Shown here piece after piece: positions 51,313 through 60,736 of a stretch of 64,000 nt of DNA (positions are counted from its first letter, which is position 1; each line of letters starts with the position of its first letter). The DNA comes from Plantactinospora sp. KBS50 (GTDB lineage Bacteria > Actinomycetota > Actinomycetes > Mycobacteriales > Micromonosporaceae). The notes beneath the pieces are model-generated. The model saw only the letters and a list, made by a program, of their open reading frames with translations, was not told the origin of the DNA and did not search any database. The stretch spans positions 2,046,001-2,110,000 of the forward strand of contig NZ_CP022961.1 in NCBI RefSeq assembly GCF_002285795.1, in the 5' to 3' direction. A program made the translations under genes and the position numbers.

Positions 51313-51913
51313 GGACCAGCGGGGTTTCCAGGTGCCGGCGCCGAGAGAGCGTGGCCGGGTCGGGGCGCGTCGGGTGACCGATCTGCGGCGCCGGCCGGCC
51401 GTGCGGGAGCAGCGGCGTACCGTCCTGATCGTCACGAACGGCGAATCGACGGAACGGGCCTACTTCACCGGCCTCAAGCACGATCGCGCCACCCACCGTG
51501 TCATGGTGGCTGTCGAGCGCGGATCGCCGTTGGAGGTCGTGCGGGGGGCGGCCCGTCGGCGGGACACCGACGACGTGGACGAGGCGTGGGCCGTCTGCGA
51601 TGTCGACCAGTACCGGACCCGGGAGGCCGACGCGGAGGCATCGGCAACCCAGGTCCGACTCGTCTGGTCGAACCCCTGTTTCGAGATCTGGCTGTTGCTG
51701 CATCACGCGGACTGTTCCGGATTCGTGCCGAACGCCGCCAAGGCGTCGGCGAAACTGGCCCGACACGTCCGGAGGTGGGACAAGACCGCATTGGACTTCG
51801 ACGAGTTCCGGGACAGCGTCGACGACGCGGTGCGGCGGGCGAAGCTGTTGGGCGAGCCACCGGTGGCCAATCCGTCGACCGCGGTGTGGCAGGTGGTGGA
51901 GGCCCTGGGCTGA
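51290..51913 (+). CDS. rloB: RloB/AbiLii-like protein (phage defence)
   Basis: A 207-residue protein. VLIVTNGESTERAYFTGL is the TOPRIM-like acidic motif, AVCDVDQYRTREAD the second acidic motif, and VWSNPCFEIWLLLHHADC the block that characterises RloB. It is the presumed nuclease or effector partner of the ATPase upstream. GTG 51278 is an alternative start. Confidence 0.87.
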   Translation: MASRRRAEDQRGFQVPAPRERGRVGARRVTDLRRRPAVREQRRTVLIVTNGESTERAYFTGLKHDRATHRVMVAVERGSPLEVVRGAARRRDTDDVDEAWAVCDVDQYRTREADAEASATQVRLVWSNPCFEIWLLLHHADCSGFVPNAAKASAKLARHVRRWDKTALDFDEFRDSVDDAVRRAKLLGEPPVANPSTAVWQVVEALG

Positions 51914-51940
51914 GCGGTCCGGCCGCCGTCCGATCCCTGC

Positions 51941-51969
51941 TTGCGTATCGAACGATGGACATGGATACT
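51941..51969 (+). promoter_or_regulatory. Promoter of the GH51 gene (shared with the GH5 gene)
   Basis: TTGCGT (-35) and GATACT (-10) are separated by exactly 17 bases. The same arrangement occurs at 55305 before the GH5 gene. Downstream to about 52040 the leader is also conserved between the two genes (TTTTGG, GATCT, CGAGCCGGA and GGGCAGCCTCG in order). Confidence 0.7.
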
Positions 51970-52055
51970 TTTGGCGATCTTTCGAGCCGGATTCCGGGGC
52001 CTGGGCAGCCTCGTCGGATAGTCGCCTGTGCGTCAACGCTCCGAAGGATTCCGGC

Positions 52056-54110
52056 ATGAAAAGAATAGCCACGGCCCTGGCCGCCGCGCTGTCCCTGCCC
52101 CTGGGCTGTCTGTCCGTCGCCAACCCGGTGTCGGCCGCGGACGCCGATCCGGTCACCGTGACGGTGAACGCCCGCGCCGGCCTGGCGACCGTGCCCGGCA
52201 CGGCGCTCGGCGTCAACCACGCGATCTGGGACTCGAACCTCGGCACCACCGGTACGTCGGACCTGCTGCGCGCGGCCGGCGTCCGGATGCTGCGCTACCC
52301 CGGCGGATCGTACGCGGACATCTACCACTGGGAGACCCACACCGCACCCGGCGGCTACGTGGCGCCCGACACCGACTTCGACACCTTCATGGCCGCGGCC
52401 CAGCGGGTCGGCGCGGAACCGATGATCATCGCGAACTACGGCACCGGCACGCCGGCCGAAGCCGCCGGCTGGGTGCGCTACGCCAACGTCACCAAGGGGT
52501 ACGGCGCGAAGTACTGGACGATCGGCAACGAGAACTACGGCAACGGCCTGTACGGATCGGCCTGGGAGGCCGACGACCACGCCGACAAGAGCGCCACCGG
52601 GTACGCGAACCTGGTCGTCGAGTACGCCGACGCGATGAAGGCGGTCGACCCGGGCATCAAGGTCGGCGCGGTGCTGACGATGCCGGCGAACTGGCCGGAC
52701 GGGCTCAAGGCCGACGCCGACCCGGGGCCGTGGAACCAGACCGTGCTCTCCATCGCCGGGCCGAAGATCGACTTCGTGGACGTGCACTGGTACCCCGGCG
52801 GCGGCGCCGCCGAGTCGCTGGCCCGGACCAGCCACATCGACGACGCGATGTGGCTGCTCCGGCAGCAGATCACCCGGTACGCCGGCGCGAACCCCGAGCG
52901 GATCGGCATCAGCTTCACCGAGATGAACGTCGGGACCGGCCAGAACACCCAGCCGGGGGCGTTGTTCCTGGCCGACGCGTACAGCGGGCTGCTGGAACGC
53001 GGGGTGTTCACGGTGCAGTGGTGGAACGTGCACAACGGGATCGGCACCGTCTCCACGGTGGCCGGCCAGACCGACTACGGCGACTTCGGCATGCTGTCCA
53101 GCGGTGGCTGCACCGCCGACGGGTCGGTCTGCGAGCCGCCGCTGAACACCCCGTTCGCGCCGTACCACGGGCTGTCCATGATGAACACCTTCGCCAAGGC
53201 CGGTGACCAGTTCATCCGCGCCGGCACCGATCAGCCGCTGGTCGCCGCGCACGCCGTGCGGCGCGGCAACGGCGACGTCGCGGTGCTGCTGCTGAACAAG
53301 GACCCGGACAACGCGTACCCGGTGTCGATCGACTACGCCGGCTTCACCCCGGCGGCCGGGGCGCCGACGGTCCACACGTACGCCAACGGCGCCACCTCGA
53401 TCGCGCAGAGCAGCACCGGCGACGCCACCAGCCAGGTCCTGCCGCCGTACTCGCTGACCACGCTGGTGCTGCACCCGGCCGACCCGGGCGCGGCCCGCCC
53501 GGCGGCGCCGGGCCAGCCGCGGGCCGTGGGCGTCACCGACCGGACCGCGACGATCGAGTGGCCGCTGCCGCCGCCCTCCGGCGGCACCGCGCCGAAGATC
53601 GAGGTGTACCGGCAGAACGGGGCGGTCAGCGAGCAGGTGGGGGAGACGACGGGGACCTCGTTCACGGTCCACAACCTCAACCCGGGCACCCGGTACACGG
53701 TCAACCTGCTGGCCAGGGACGCCGCCGGCCGGGTGTCCTGGTCCTCGCCGCCGGTCACCTTCACCACCGGCAGCCCGGCGGAGAGCACCTGCACGGTGCG
53801 GTTCGCCGACACCAACGACTGGGGCAACGGCTACATCGGCGCCATCGACATCGTCAACAACGGGACGAAGCCGATCGACGGCTGGACCCTGACGTTCGAC
53901 TGGCCGACCGGCTGGCAGCGGGTGAGCAGCGGCTGGTCCGGCACCTTCGAGCAGGTCGGCACCGCCGTGAAGGTCACCAGCACGGTGGACAACGGGCGGC
54001 TGGCCGCCAACGGCGGCAGCACCAGCGCCGGCTTCGTCGGCGAGTACAGCGGGCCGAACGTGCTGCCCACCGTGTTCCGGCTGAACGGCACGGTCTGCAC
54101 GACCGGTTAG
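52056..54110 (+). CDS. Secreted GH51-like alpha-L-arabinofuranosidase with Fn3 and CBM2
   Basis: A 684-residue secreted enzyme with a signal peptide (ALAAALSLPLGCLSVAN). The catalytic barrel has MLRYPGGSYADIYHWE, TFMAAAQRVGAEPMIIANYG, YWTIGNENYGNG (acid/base Glu) and GISFTEMNVGTGQN (nucleophile Glu), the GH51-type pattern. A fibronectin type III domain follows at about 480-570, then a CBM2 (FADTNDWGNGYIGAIDI to RLNGTVCTTG). It should remove arabinose or similar side chains from cell-wall polysaccharides held by the CBM. AAGGA eight bases before the ATG marks the start. Other clan-A families are possible. Confidence 0.85.
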   Translation: MKRIATALAAALSLPLGCLSVANPVSAADADPVTVTVNARAGLATVPGTALGVNHAIWDSNLGTTGTSDLLRAAGVRMLRYPGGSYADIYHWETHTAPGGYVAPDTDFDTFMAAAQRVGAEPMIIANYGTGTPAEAAGWVRYANVTKGYGAKYWTIGNENYGNGLYGSAWEADDHADKSATGYANLVVEYADAMKAVDPGIKVGAVLTMPANWPDGLKADADPGPWNQTVLSIAGPKIDFVDVHWYPGGGAAESLARTSHIDDAMWLLRQQITRYAGANPERIGISFTEMNVGTGQNTQPGALFLADAYSGLLERGVFTVQWWNVHNGIGTVSTVAGQTDYGDFGMLSSGGCTADGSVCEPPLNTPFAPYHGLSMMNTFAKAGDQFIRAGTDQPLVAAHAVRRGNGDVAVLLLNKDPDNAYPVSIDYAGFTPAAGAPTVHTYANGATSIAQSSTGDATSQVLPPYSLTTLVLHPADPGAARPAAPGQPRAVGVTDRTATIEWPLPPPSGGTAPKIEVYRQNGAVSEQVGETTGTSFTVHNLNPGTRYTVNLLARDAAGRVSWSSPPVTFTTGSPAESTCTVRFADTNDWGNGYIGAIDIVNNGTKPIDGWTLTFDWPTGWQRVSSGWSGTFEQVGTAVKVTSTVDNGRLAANGGSTSAGFVGEYSGPNVLPTVFRLNGTVCTTG

Positions 54111-54288
54111 TACGGCGACGGCGGGTCGTGGCTGATCACGCGGGGGACACCTCGGAGGCCACGGCCCGCCAAACTCCCCACACCGCTCCAGCGGCCATCC
54201 ACCGTCAGGTGGGCGACACGGGTTGGCCGGGAGGAGCATCATGCTGTCACCGGCCGGTGCGCCGGGATGGCTTGAGGGGAGAGCCGAC

Positions 54289-55272
54289 ATGGGAACAGTG
54301 AGACGCGTGGCCACCCTGGACGATGTGGCCCAACTCGCCGGGGTGTCCCGATCCACGGCCTCCCGGGTGATCGCCGGCGGCAGCGCCTCGCCGGTGGCCC
54401 GGGACCAGGTGGTCGCGGCCGTCAACCAACTGGGGTACGTGCCCAACCAGGCGGCCCGGGCGTTGGCCCGGCGCGCCGGGGTGCGCCTGGTGGTGGCGAT
54501 GGTCGGCCCGGGGCCGGAGGTCCTCGACGATCCGTACCTGGATCAGGCGGTGGCCGCGGTGGCCCGGGTCTGCGCGGCGCAGCAGATCGGGGTGGCCCTC
54601 GAATGGCTGCCGCTGCACCCCAGCCCGGTGCTCGACCGGCTCGCCGAGGACCCCGGACTCGGCGGGCTCATCCTGCTCAACCCGACCGCTCCGCTGCTGG
54701 ACCGGCTGGCCGCCGCGGTGCCCGGCCGGGCCGTGTCGATCGGGATCGGCGCGCCCCGGCTGCCGTCCTTCGTGGTGGACAACGCGGCCGGGACCGCCGC
54801 CCTGGTCCGGCATCTGTACGCCTCCGGCCGGCGCCGGATCGCGATGGTGACCGGTCCGGCCTGGCTGCCCTGCGCCGCGCGCCCGGTGCGGGCGTACGCG
54901 GGGCTGATGCGCGAGTCCGGCCTGCCGGTGCGGCTGATCGTCGGGGACTTCAGCGCGAAGCGCGGCCGTTCGGCCGCCCGCGAGGTGCTGCGCCGCTGGC
55001 CGGACACCGACGCCGTGGTGGGGGCCAGCGACGCCACCGCGCTCGGGGTGATCGACGGGCTGCGTGGACTGGGCGTCCGGGTGCCGGACGACATCGGGGT
55101 GACCGGGTTCGACGACGTCCCGTTCGCCGCGCTGTCCGCACCGGCGCTCACCACGGCCGACCATCCGGTGTCGGAGATCGCCACGGCGGCGGCGTACGCG
55201 GCGCTGGGCCAGCGGCCGGCGCCGCCGGAGGTGATCTTCCCGTCCCACCTCGTCCTGCGCTCAAGCGCCTGA
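54289..55272 (+). CDS. LacI-family transcriptional regulator
   Basis: A 327-residue repressor. HTH: TLDDVAQLAGVSRSTASRVI with hinge QAARALARRAG. The periplasmic-binding-like effector domain includes VDNAAGTAALVRHLYASG and VGASDATALGVIDGL, FDDVPFAALSAPALTT. GGGGAG eight bases before ATG 54289 supports the start. Located between the GH51 and GH5 genes, it is likely to control them in response to a sugar released by them; the shared leader of those genes is the natural place for its operator. Confidence 0.93.
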   Translation: MGTVRRVATLDDVAQLAGVSRSTASRVIAGGSASPVARDQVVAAVNQLGYVPNQAARALARRAGVRLVVAMVGPGPEVLDDPYLDQAVAAVARVCAAQQIGVALEWLPLHPSPVLDRLAEDPGLGGLILLNPTAPLLDRLAAAVPGRAVSIGIGAPRLPSFVVDNAAGTAALVRHLYASGRRRIAMVTGPAWLPCAARPVRAYAGLMRESGLPVRLIVGDFSAKRGRSAAREVLRRWPDTDAVVGASDATALGVIDGLRGLGVRVPDDIGVTGFDDVPFAALSAPALTTADHPVSEIATAAAYAALGQRPAPPEVIFPSHLVLRSSA

Positions 55273-55304
55273 GCCGCCCGTCGCCCCGCCGCGCGGCGGT
55301 CCGG

Positions 55305-55333
55305 TTGCGGATTGACCGGGATACATGGATACT
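55305..55333 (+). promoter_or_regulatory. Promoter of the GH5 gene (shared with the GH51 gene)
   Basis: TTGCGG, a 17-base spacer and GATACT, then a leader that matches that of the GH51 gene for about 80 bases (ACATGGATACTTTT, CGAGCCGGA, GGGCAGCCTCG). The distance from -10 to the GH5 start is about 140 bases. Confidence 0.7.
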
Positions 55334-55472
55334 TTTTGGGATCTCACGAGCCGGACGTTGAGGCCAGGGCAGCCTCGCGGGAGAGCAATCCTGCGCAACG
55401 TCGTTCCGAGGGCCGCCGCGACGACCGGTGGTCGGCCCCGGAGGCGTCTCCACAGAAGGCAAGGAGATCTCC

Positions 55473-57031
55473 ATGAAACGCATCACCGCCATCGCGGCGG
55501 CCGGCGTTCTGCTGACCGGTGCCGGGGTGGCCCTGTCACCCCAGGCATTCGCCGCGGCCGGGTGTCAGGTGAGCTACACCGTCACCAGCCAGTGGCAGGG
55601 CGGGTTCCAGGGCGACGTGAAGATCACGAACCTGGGCGACCCGATCAGCACCTGGTCGCTGGGCTTCGACTTCGCGTCCACCAGCCAGCAGGTCACCCAG
55701 GGCTGGAACGCCACATGGAGCCAGTCCGGGCAGCACGTGACGGCGACCAGTCTCAGTTGGAACGGCAGCCTGGGCACGAGCGCGTCGACGTCGATCGGCT
55801 TCCTCGGGTCCTGGTCGGGCAGCAACCCGGTGGCCGGCAACTTCACCCTGAACGGCACGGCGTGCAACGGCGGCACCGCGCCGCCCACCACCACACCGCC
55901 GACGACGGCACCCCGACGACGGCGCCGCCGACCACCGCGCCGCCGACCACCGCACCCCCGACCACCGCACCCCCGACCACCGCGCCGCCGACGACCGAAC
56001 CGCCGACCGGGGCGGCGCCCGCGCTGCACGTCTCGGGCAACAAGCTGCTGACCGCGAGCGGGGCCACCTACCGGCTGCTGGGCGTGAACCGGTCCGGCGG
56101 TGAGTTCACCTGCATCCAGGGCTACGGCATGTGGAACGGTCCGATGGACCAGGCGTCCATCACCGCCATGCGGTCCTGGAAGGTGCGGGCCGTACGGGTG
56201 CCGTTGAACGAGGAGTGCTGGCTCGGCACCGCCGACGTGCCCAGCGGCGGCACGTCCGGGGCGGCGTACCAGACCGAGGTCAAGAACTACGTCAACCTGC
56301 TCATCCAGAACGGCATCACGCCGATCCTGGAGATGCACTGGAACTACGGCCAGTACAGCGGGCAGGGGGCCGGCTGCTCCGACGTCAAGGCGACCTGCCA
56401 GAAGCCGATGCCGGACGCCCAGTACGCCCCGCAGTTCTGGACCGGGGTGGCCAACGCGTTCAAGGGCAACAACGCGGTCATCTTCGACCTGTTCAACGAG
56501 CCGTACCCGGACGCCGCCGCGAACTGGGACACCACCGCGGGCTGGACCTGCTTCCGGGACGGCGGCACCTGCACCGGCATCAGCTACCAGGTGGCCGGCT
56601 TCCAGACGCTGCTGGACGCGGTACGCGCCACCGGGGCCACCAACGTGGTGATGGTGGGCGGTCTGGCCTGGTCCAACAACATCGCCCAGTGGCTGCAGTA
56701 CCGGCCCACCGACCCGCAGAACAACCTGATGGCGTTCGCGCACGTGTACAACTTCAACGCGTGCATCGACACCGCCTGCTGGGACCGGGAGTGGGCGCCG
56801 GTCGCCGCACAGGTGCCGCTGGCGATCAGCGAGATCGGCGAGAACGACTGCGCGCACGGCTTCATCGATCAGGTGATGGCCTGGGCGGACACGCACGGCG
56901 TCGGCTACCTGGGCTGGACCTGGAACAACTGGGACTGCTCCAGCGGCCCGTCGTTGATCACCGACTACGACGGCACCCCGACCGCCTTCGGGCAGGGCTT
57001 CAAGAACCACCTGGCGACGGTCTCCAACTGA
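55473..57031 (+). CDS. Secreted CBM2-GH5 endoglucanase, one apparent frameshift
   Basis: About 519 residues after restoring one C to the CCCC run at 55911-55914. Signal peptide (ITAIAAAGVLLTGAGVALS), N-terminal CBM2 (VSYTVTSQWQGGFQGDV), a Pro-Thr linker in which the break falls, then a GH5 barrel: LLGVNRSGGEFTC, VRVPLNEECWLG, FDLFNEPYPDA (acid/base Glu) and LAISEIGENDC (nucleophile Glu). It should cut cellulose internally. AAGGAG sits six bases before ATG 55473. A 15-base hairpin follows the stop. Confidence 0.92.
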
Positions 57032-57037
57032 CCGTCG

Positions 57038-57072
57038 GGCACCGGGCGGCCCCGCGCGGGCCGCCCGGTGCC
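57038..57072. terminator. Perfect 15-base hairpin terminator
   Basis: GGCACCGGGCGGCCC at 57038 pairs exactly with 57058-57072 across the loop CGCGC, seven bases after the GH5 stop. It also serves the convergent SagB-type gene. Confidence 0.9.
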
Positions 57073-57145
57073 ACCGCCGGCCGCCGGACCCGTACGCCGC
57101 CGGACCCGTACGCCGCCGGCCGCCGGACCCGGCACCGGTACGCCG

Positions 57146-58614
57146 CTACTCGTCGACCAGTCGCGGGACGACGGTCCGGAACTCGACCGGGGCGCCCGGC
57201 GTGCCGCCCGGCCGGCCGATGTACTCGGGCACGCCCACGCAGGTGAACAGCAGCGCCACCGCGTCGGGCCGGCCCACCAGCGCCGGCACCTCGGAGTCCA
57301 GGAACGTCATGCCGGTGGCCGCGGCGCCGAGCGCGTACGCGGCCAGGTGCAGCCGTCCCTCGACCAGCCCGGCCGCCAGTTGGGCCGTGCGGTAGCCCCG
57401 GTCGTCCAGCCCGGCCCGCGGGACCGCGGAGATCACCACGTACGCGGCCTCGGCGGCCAGCGACTGGCCCAGGCAGATCCGTTCCAGCTCGCCGCGCAGG
57501 TCACCGGTGCGCAGCGGGTGCGACAGATCGGGCCAGCGGTAGACGCCGGGCGGTACGCCGTCGACGCCGTGCACGGCGACCCAGTGCGGTACGTCGATCC
57601 CGCGCAGCGCCGCGTGCAGCGACCACTCCAGGGTGCTCCGCGGCAGCGTGCCGGTGCGGTCCATCCGGCGCTGCGAGCCGCGGCGGCGGATCACCTGATC
57701 GAGCGTCTCGGACGGCGGGGCGGACGGCAACGGATCGCCCGCCGACCAGGGCGTACCCGGGGCGTCCCGGTCGCCGGCCCGCTGGGCGGTGGTGCACAGC
57801 GGGAACTCCACGGCCGGCAGCTCGCCGCCGGCCGCCGGCCCGGCCGGCCCGATCGCCGGCTCACCGTCGCCGAGCGACAGCAGCGCGAGCGGGTACTCGT
57901 GGGTCCCGTCGGCGCCGACCAGCCGGGTCACGGCGGCGTCCGGGAACACCGACCGCAGCCGGGGGACAGCCCGGCGCTCGCGGCCGCCGCGCTCAGCTGG
58001 GACAGCAGCGTGCCCGCGTCCCAGTACAGGTGCCGCCAGCCGCGTTCGGCGTACCGCCATCCCGTGCGCCACGGCACCCCGGTCACCACCAGCGTGCTGG
58101 TGCTGCCCAGCGCGGCGGGACCGACCCGGACCAGCGCGTGCCGGGCGCCGTCGTACCAGTGCACGCCGTCCGGCACCCCGACGATCCCGCGGGTGCTGGC
58201 GTACACCTCAAGCGGGAACCGCGCGCCGGCGGACCCGGCGGCGCGGAACAGCATCCGCCGCCCGTTGCGTAGCGAGGTGCGGACCACCCCGGCGCCGAGG
58301 AAGAGGATCCGGCCGAGCTGCGCGGCATCCAGCGGCCGGGTCGGCGCGGCGTCGCCGGCCAGGACGGCGGTGGCCGGCAGACCCGGGTCGGGCAGTTCGC
58401 GCGGCAGGTCCAGGACGGGCAGCCCGTCCGGGTACGCCTTCATGGCCGGCGGCACGGTGTCCGGATCATTGGGTGTGAGGTCCTGCCGGACCCGCGGGTC
58501 GGGGGTGGGTGCGTCCCAGTCCCGGTCCGGCGCGTACGAGGTGAGCCGGTGCAGCAGCCCCGCGCCGGCCTCCGGGTCCAGACCGGGCGTCGCCGGTCGG
58601 TCGACGTGCTCCAT
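57146..58614 (-). CDS. SagB-type (nitroreductase-fold) dehydrogenase, one apparent frameshift
   Basis: About 489 residues after restoring one base to the GGGGG run at 57961-57965. Two nitroreductase-like halves are visible: LGRILFLGAGVVRTS with GWRYAERGWRHLYWDAG in the first and DQVIRRRGSQRRMD with AEAAYVVISAV and GLVEGRLHLAAYALGAAATG in the second. SagB/ThcOx proteins are FMN enzymes that oxidise azolines in RiPPs, but members also occur outside RiPP clusters. No cyclodehydratase or precursor peptide is nearby. The ATG at 58614 has AGAGGTGG upstream. Confidence 0.85.
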
Positions 58615-58739
58615 CCGCGCCACCTCTTTGTCGGGTCCCCGCACTCTGCCACGACCGGTCGCCGCGATCAGGCGATTATTTCGGGGGCAAAAAGGCGCAA
58701 CCAGGCACGCCGGTCCGGAGGCGTCGCGATCATCTGAGG

Positions 58740-60608
58740 GTGAGGCAGAGTGGCGACCCGGGCCCCGGCCCCGGCACGGACGCCGACCCTGGGACGGACG
58801 GCGGTTCCGGCCCGGACGCGGACGCCGGTTCCGGCACCGGGTCGGCGCCGCCGGCCGGGCACCGGGCCGGGTTCCAGCCGCACGTGCTGCGCGAGTACGC
58901 GTTGATCGCCGACGGCGAACGGGGCGCCCTCGTCGGCCCGCGTGGAGACATCGCGTGGCTGTGCGCGCCCGGCTGGTCCAGCGACGCCGTCTTCAGCACC
59001 CTGCTCGGCGGCGGTGGCTGCTACGCGGTGACACCCGTCGAACAGCACCACGTCTGGGGCGGCTACTACGAGCCGGGCACCCTGATCTGGCGCAGCCGCT
59101 GGGTCACCGACAGCGCGATCATCGAGTGCCGGGAGGCGCTGGCGCTGCCGGCGGACCCGCACCGGGCGGTGCTGCTGCGCCGGATCATCGCCGCCCGTGG
59201 AACGGCCCGACTGGACGTACTGCTGCACCCGGCCGCGGGCTTCGGGCGGCACCGGCCGCGGGAGATCCACCGCCGAGGTGGCGTCTGGACCTGCCGTACC
59301 GGTGACCTGTGGCTGTCCTGGTCCGGCGCGGCGAGCGCCCGCGAGGACGCCGGGGTGTTCCGGACCCTGCTGAGTCTGCGCGAGGGCGAGTCGTGGGACC
59401 TGGTGCTCGAAGTCGCCGACGCCGCGCCCGAGCAGCCGACCGATCCCGGCGCGGCGGCGCGGCGGCGCTGGCGCGAGACCGAACTGGGCTGGTCCCGGCA
59501 GGTGCCGGACTGCACCGACACGGCCGCGCCGCGCGACGCCGCCCACGCGTACGCGGTGATGCGCGGGCTGACCGCCGCCAGCGGCGCCATGGTGGCCGCG
59601 CCCACCACCTCGCTGCCGGAGCGCGCGGCCGAGGGCCGCAACTACGACTACCGGTACGCGTGGATCCGGGACCAGTGTTACGCCGGGCAGGCGGTGGCCG
59701 CGCACGGCGGGCACCCGCTGCTGGACGACGCCGTGCGGTTCGTGTCCGAGCGGATCCTCGCCGACGGTCCCGACCTGCGCCCCGCGTACACGGTCGACGG
59801 CCGGTCGGTGCCCGACGAACGGCCGCTGCCGCTGCCCGGCTACCCCGGCGGAGCGGGCCGGGCGGGCAACCGGGTCAACCGTCAGTTCCAGCTCGACACG
59901 CTCGGCGAGTGCCTGCTGCTGTTCGCCGCCGCGGGCCGGCGGGGACGGCTGGACGGCCCGCACTGGCCGGCCGTCGAGCAGGCCGTGCGGGCGATCGAGC
60001 AGCGGCACCGGGACGCGGACGCCGGGATCTGGGAACTGGGCGCCCGCCGCTGGGCGCACTCCCGACTGACCTGCGCGGCCGGTCTGCGCGCCATCGCCGG
60101 GCAGGCGCCGGCGCCGGTGGCCGGCCGCTGGGCGTCGCTGGCCGACCGGCTGCTGGCCGACGTCAACGCGGACTGCCTGCACCCCAGCGGGCGCTGGCAG
60201 CGTGCCCCCGACGACCCGCGGGTGGACGCCGCGCTGCTGCTGCCCACCATCCGCGGCGCGCTGCCGCCGTCCGACCCGCGCAGCCGGGCGACCCTGGCCG
60301 CGGTACGCCAGGAACTGTCCGAGGACGGCTACGTCTACCGCTACCGCCTCGACGGCCGGGAACTGGGCTGCGCCGAGGGCGCGTTCCTGCTCTGCGGCTT
60401 CCTGATGGCCCTGGCCACCCACCAGCAGGACGACCCGTCGGCCGGGCACTGGTTCGAACGCAACCGGGCCGGTTGCGGTCCGCCGGGGCTGTTCAGCGAG
60501 GAGTTCGACGTACGGCAGCGCCAGTTGCGGGGGAACCTGCCGCAGGCGTTCGTGCACGCCCTGCTGCTGGAGTCGGCGAGCCGGCTGGCGCGGCCGTGGG
60601 ACGGCTGA
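58740..60608 (+). CDS. GH15 glucoamylase/trehalase-like protein
   Basis: A 622-residue enzyme without a signal peptide. A Gly-Asp-Pro repeat extension (residues 1-40) is followed by the GH15 N-terminal beta-domain (REYALIADGERGALVG) and an alpha6/alpha6 barrel: EGRNYDYRYAWIRDQCY, DAGIWELGARRWAHSRL (catalytic Glu) and GCAEGAFLLCGFLM. It probably hydrolyses alpha-glucosides such as trehalose inside the cell. The GTG start is uncertain, because the repetitive N-terminus is not conserved-looking. Confidence 0.88.
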   Translation: MRQSGDPGPGPGTDADPGTDGGSGPDADAGSGTGSAPPAGHRAGFQPHVLREYALIADGERGALVGPRGDIAWLCAPGWSSDAVFSTLLGGGGCYAVTPVEQHHVWGGYYEPGTLIWRSRWVTDSAIIECREALALPADPHRAVLLRRIIAARGTARLDVLLHPAAGFGRHRPREIHRRGGVWTCRTGDLWLSWSGAASAREDAGVFRTLLSLREGESWDLVLEVADAAPEQPTDPGAAARRRWRETELGWSRQVPDCTDTAAPRDAAHAYAVMRGLTAASGAMVAAPTTSLPERAAEGRNYDYRYAWIRDQCYAGQAVAAHGGHPLLDDAVRFVSERILADGPDLRPAYTVDGRSVPDERPLPLPGYPGGAGRAGNRVNRQFQLDTLGECLLLFAAAGRRGRLDGPHWPAVEQAVRAIEQRHRDADAGIWELGARRWAHSRLTCAAGLRAIAGQAPAPVAGRWASLADRLLADVNADCLHPSGRWQRAPDDPRVDAALLLPTIRGALPPSDPRSRATLAAVRQELSEDGYVYRYRLDGRELGCAEGAFLLCGFLMALATHQQDDPSAGHWFERNRAGCGPPGLFSEEFDVRQRQLRGNLPQAFVHALLLESASRLARPWDG

Positions 60609-60736
60609 GGGACTACCTGCGCTGGCTGACCCAGGCATGGACGTCCCGGCACCGACAATGGTGCGACCGTGCCCGGCACGGCACGGCACGGCAGGGCGGT
60701 CACCCAGGCGGCCCAGAAGACGACGCCAAGGCGCGG

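Noticed and set aside
60609-60736. The true N-terminus of the deaminase toxin
   Set aside because: The frame upstream of the pre-toxin region is a shadow of the GH15 gene; no secretion or repeat domain is present.
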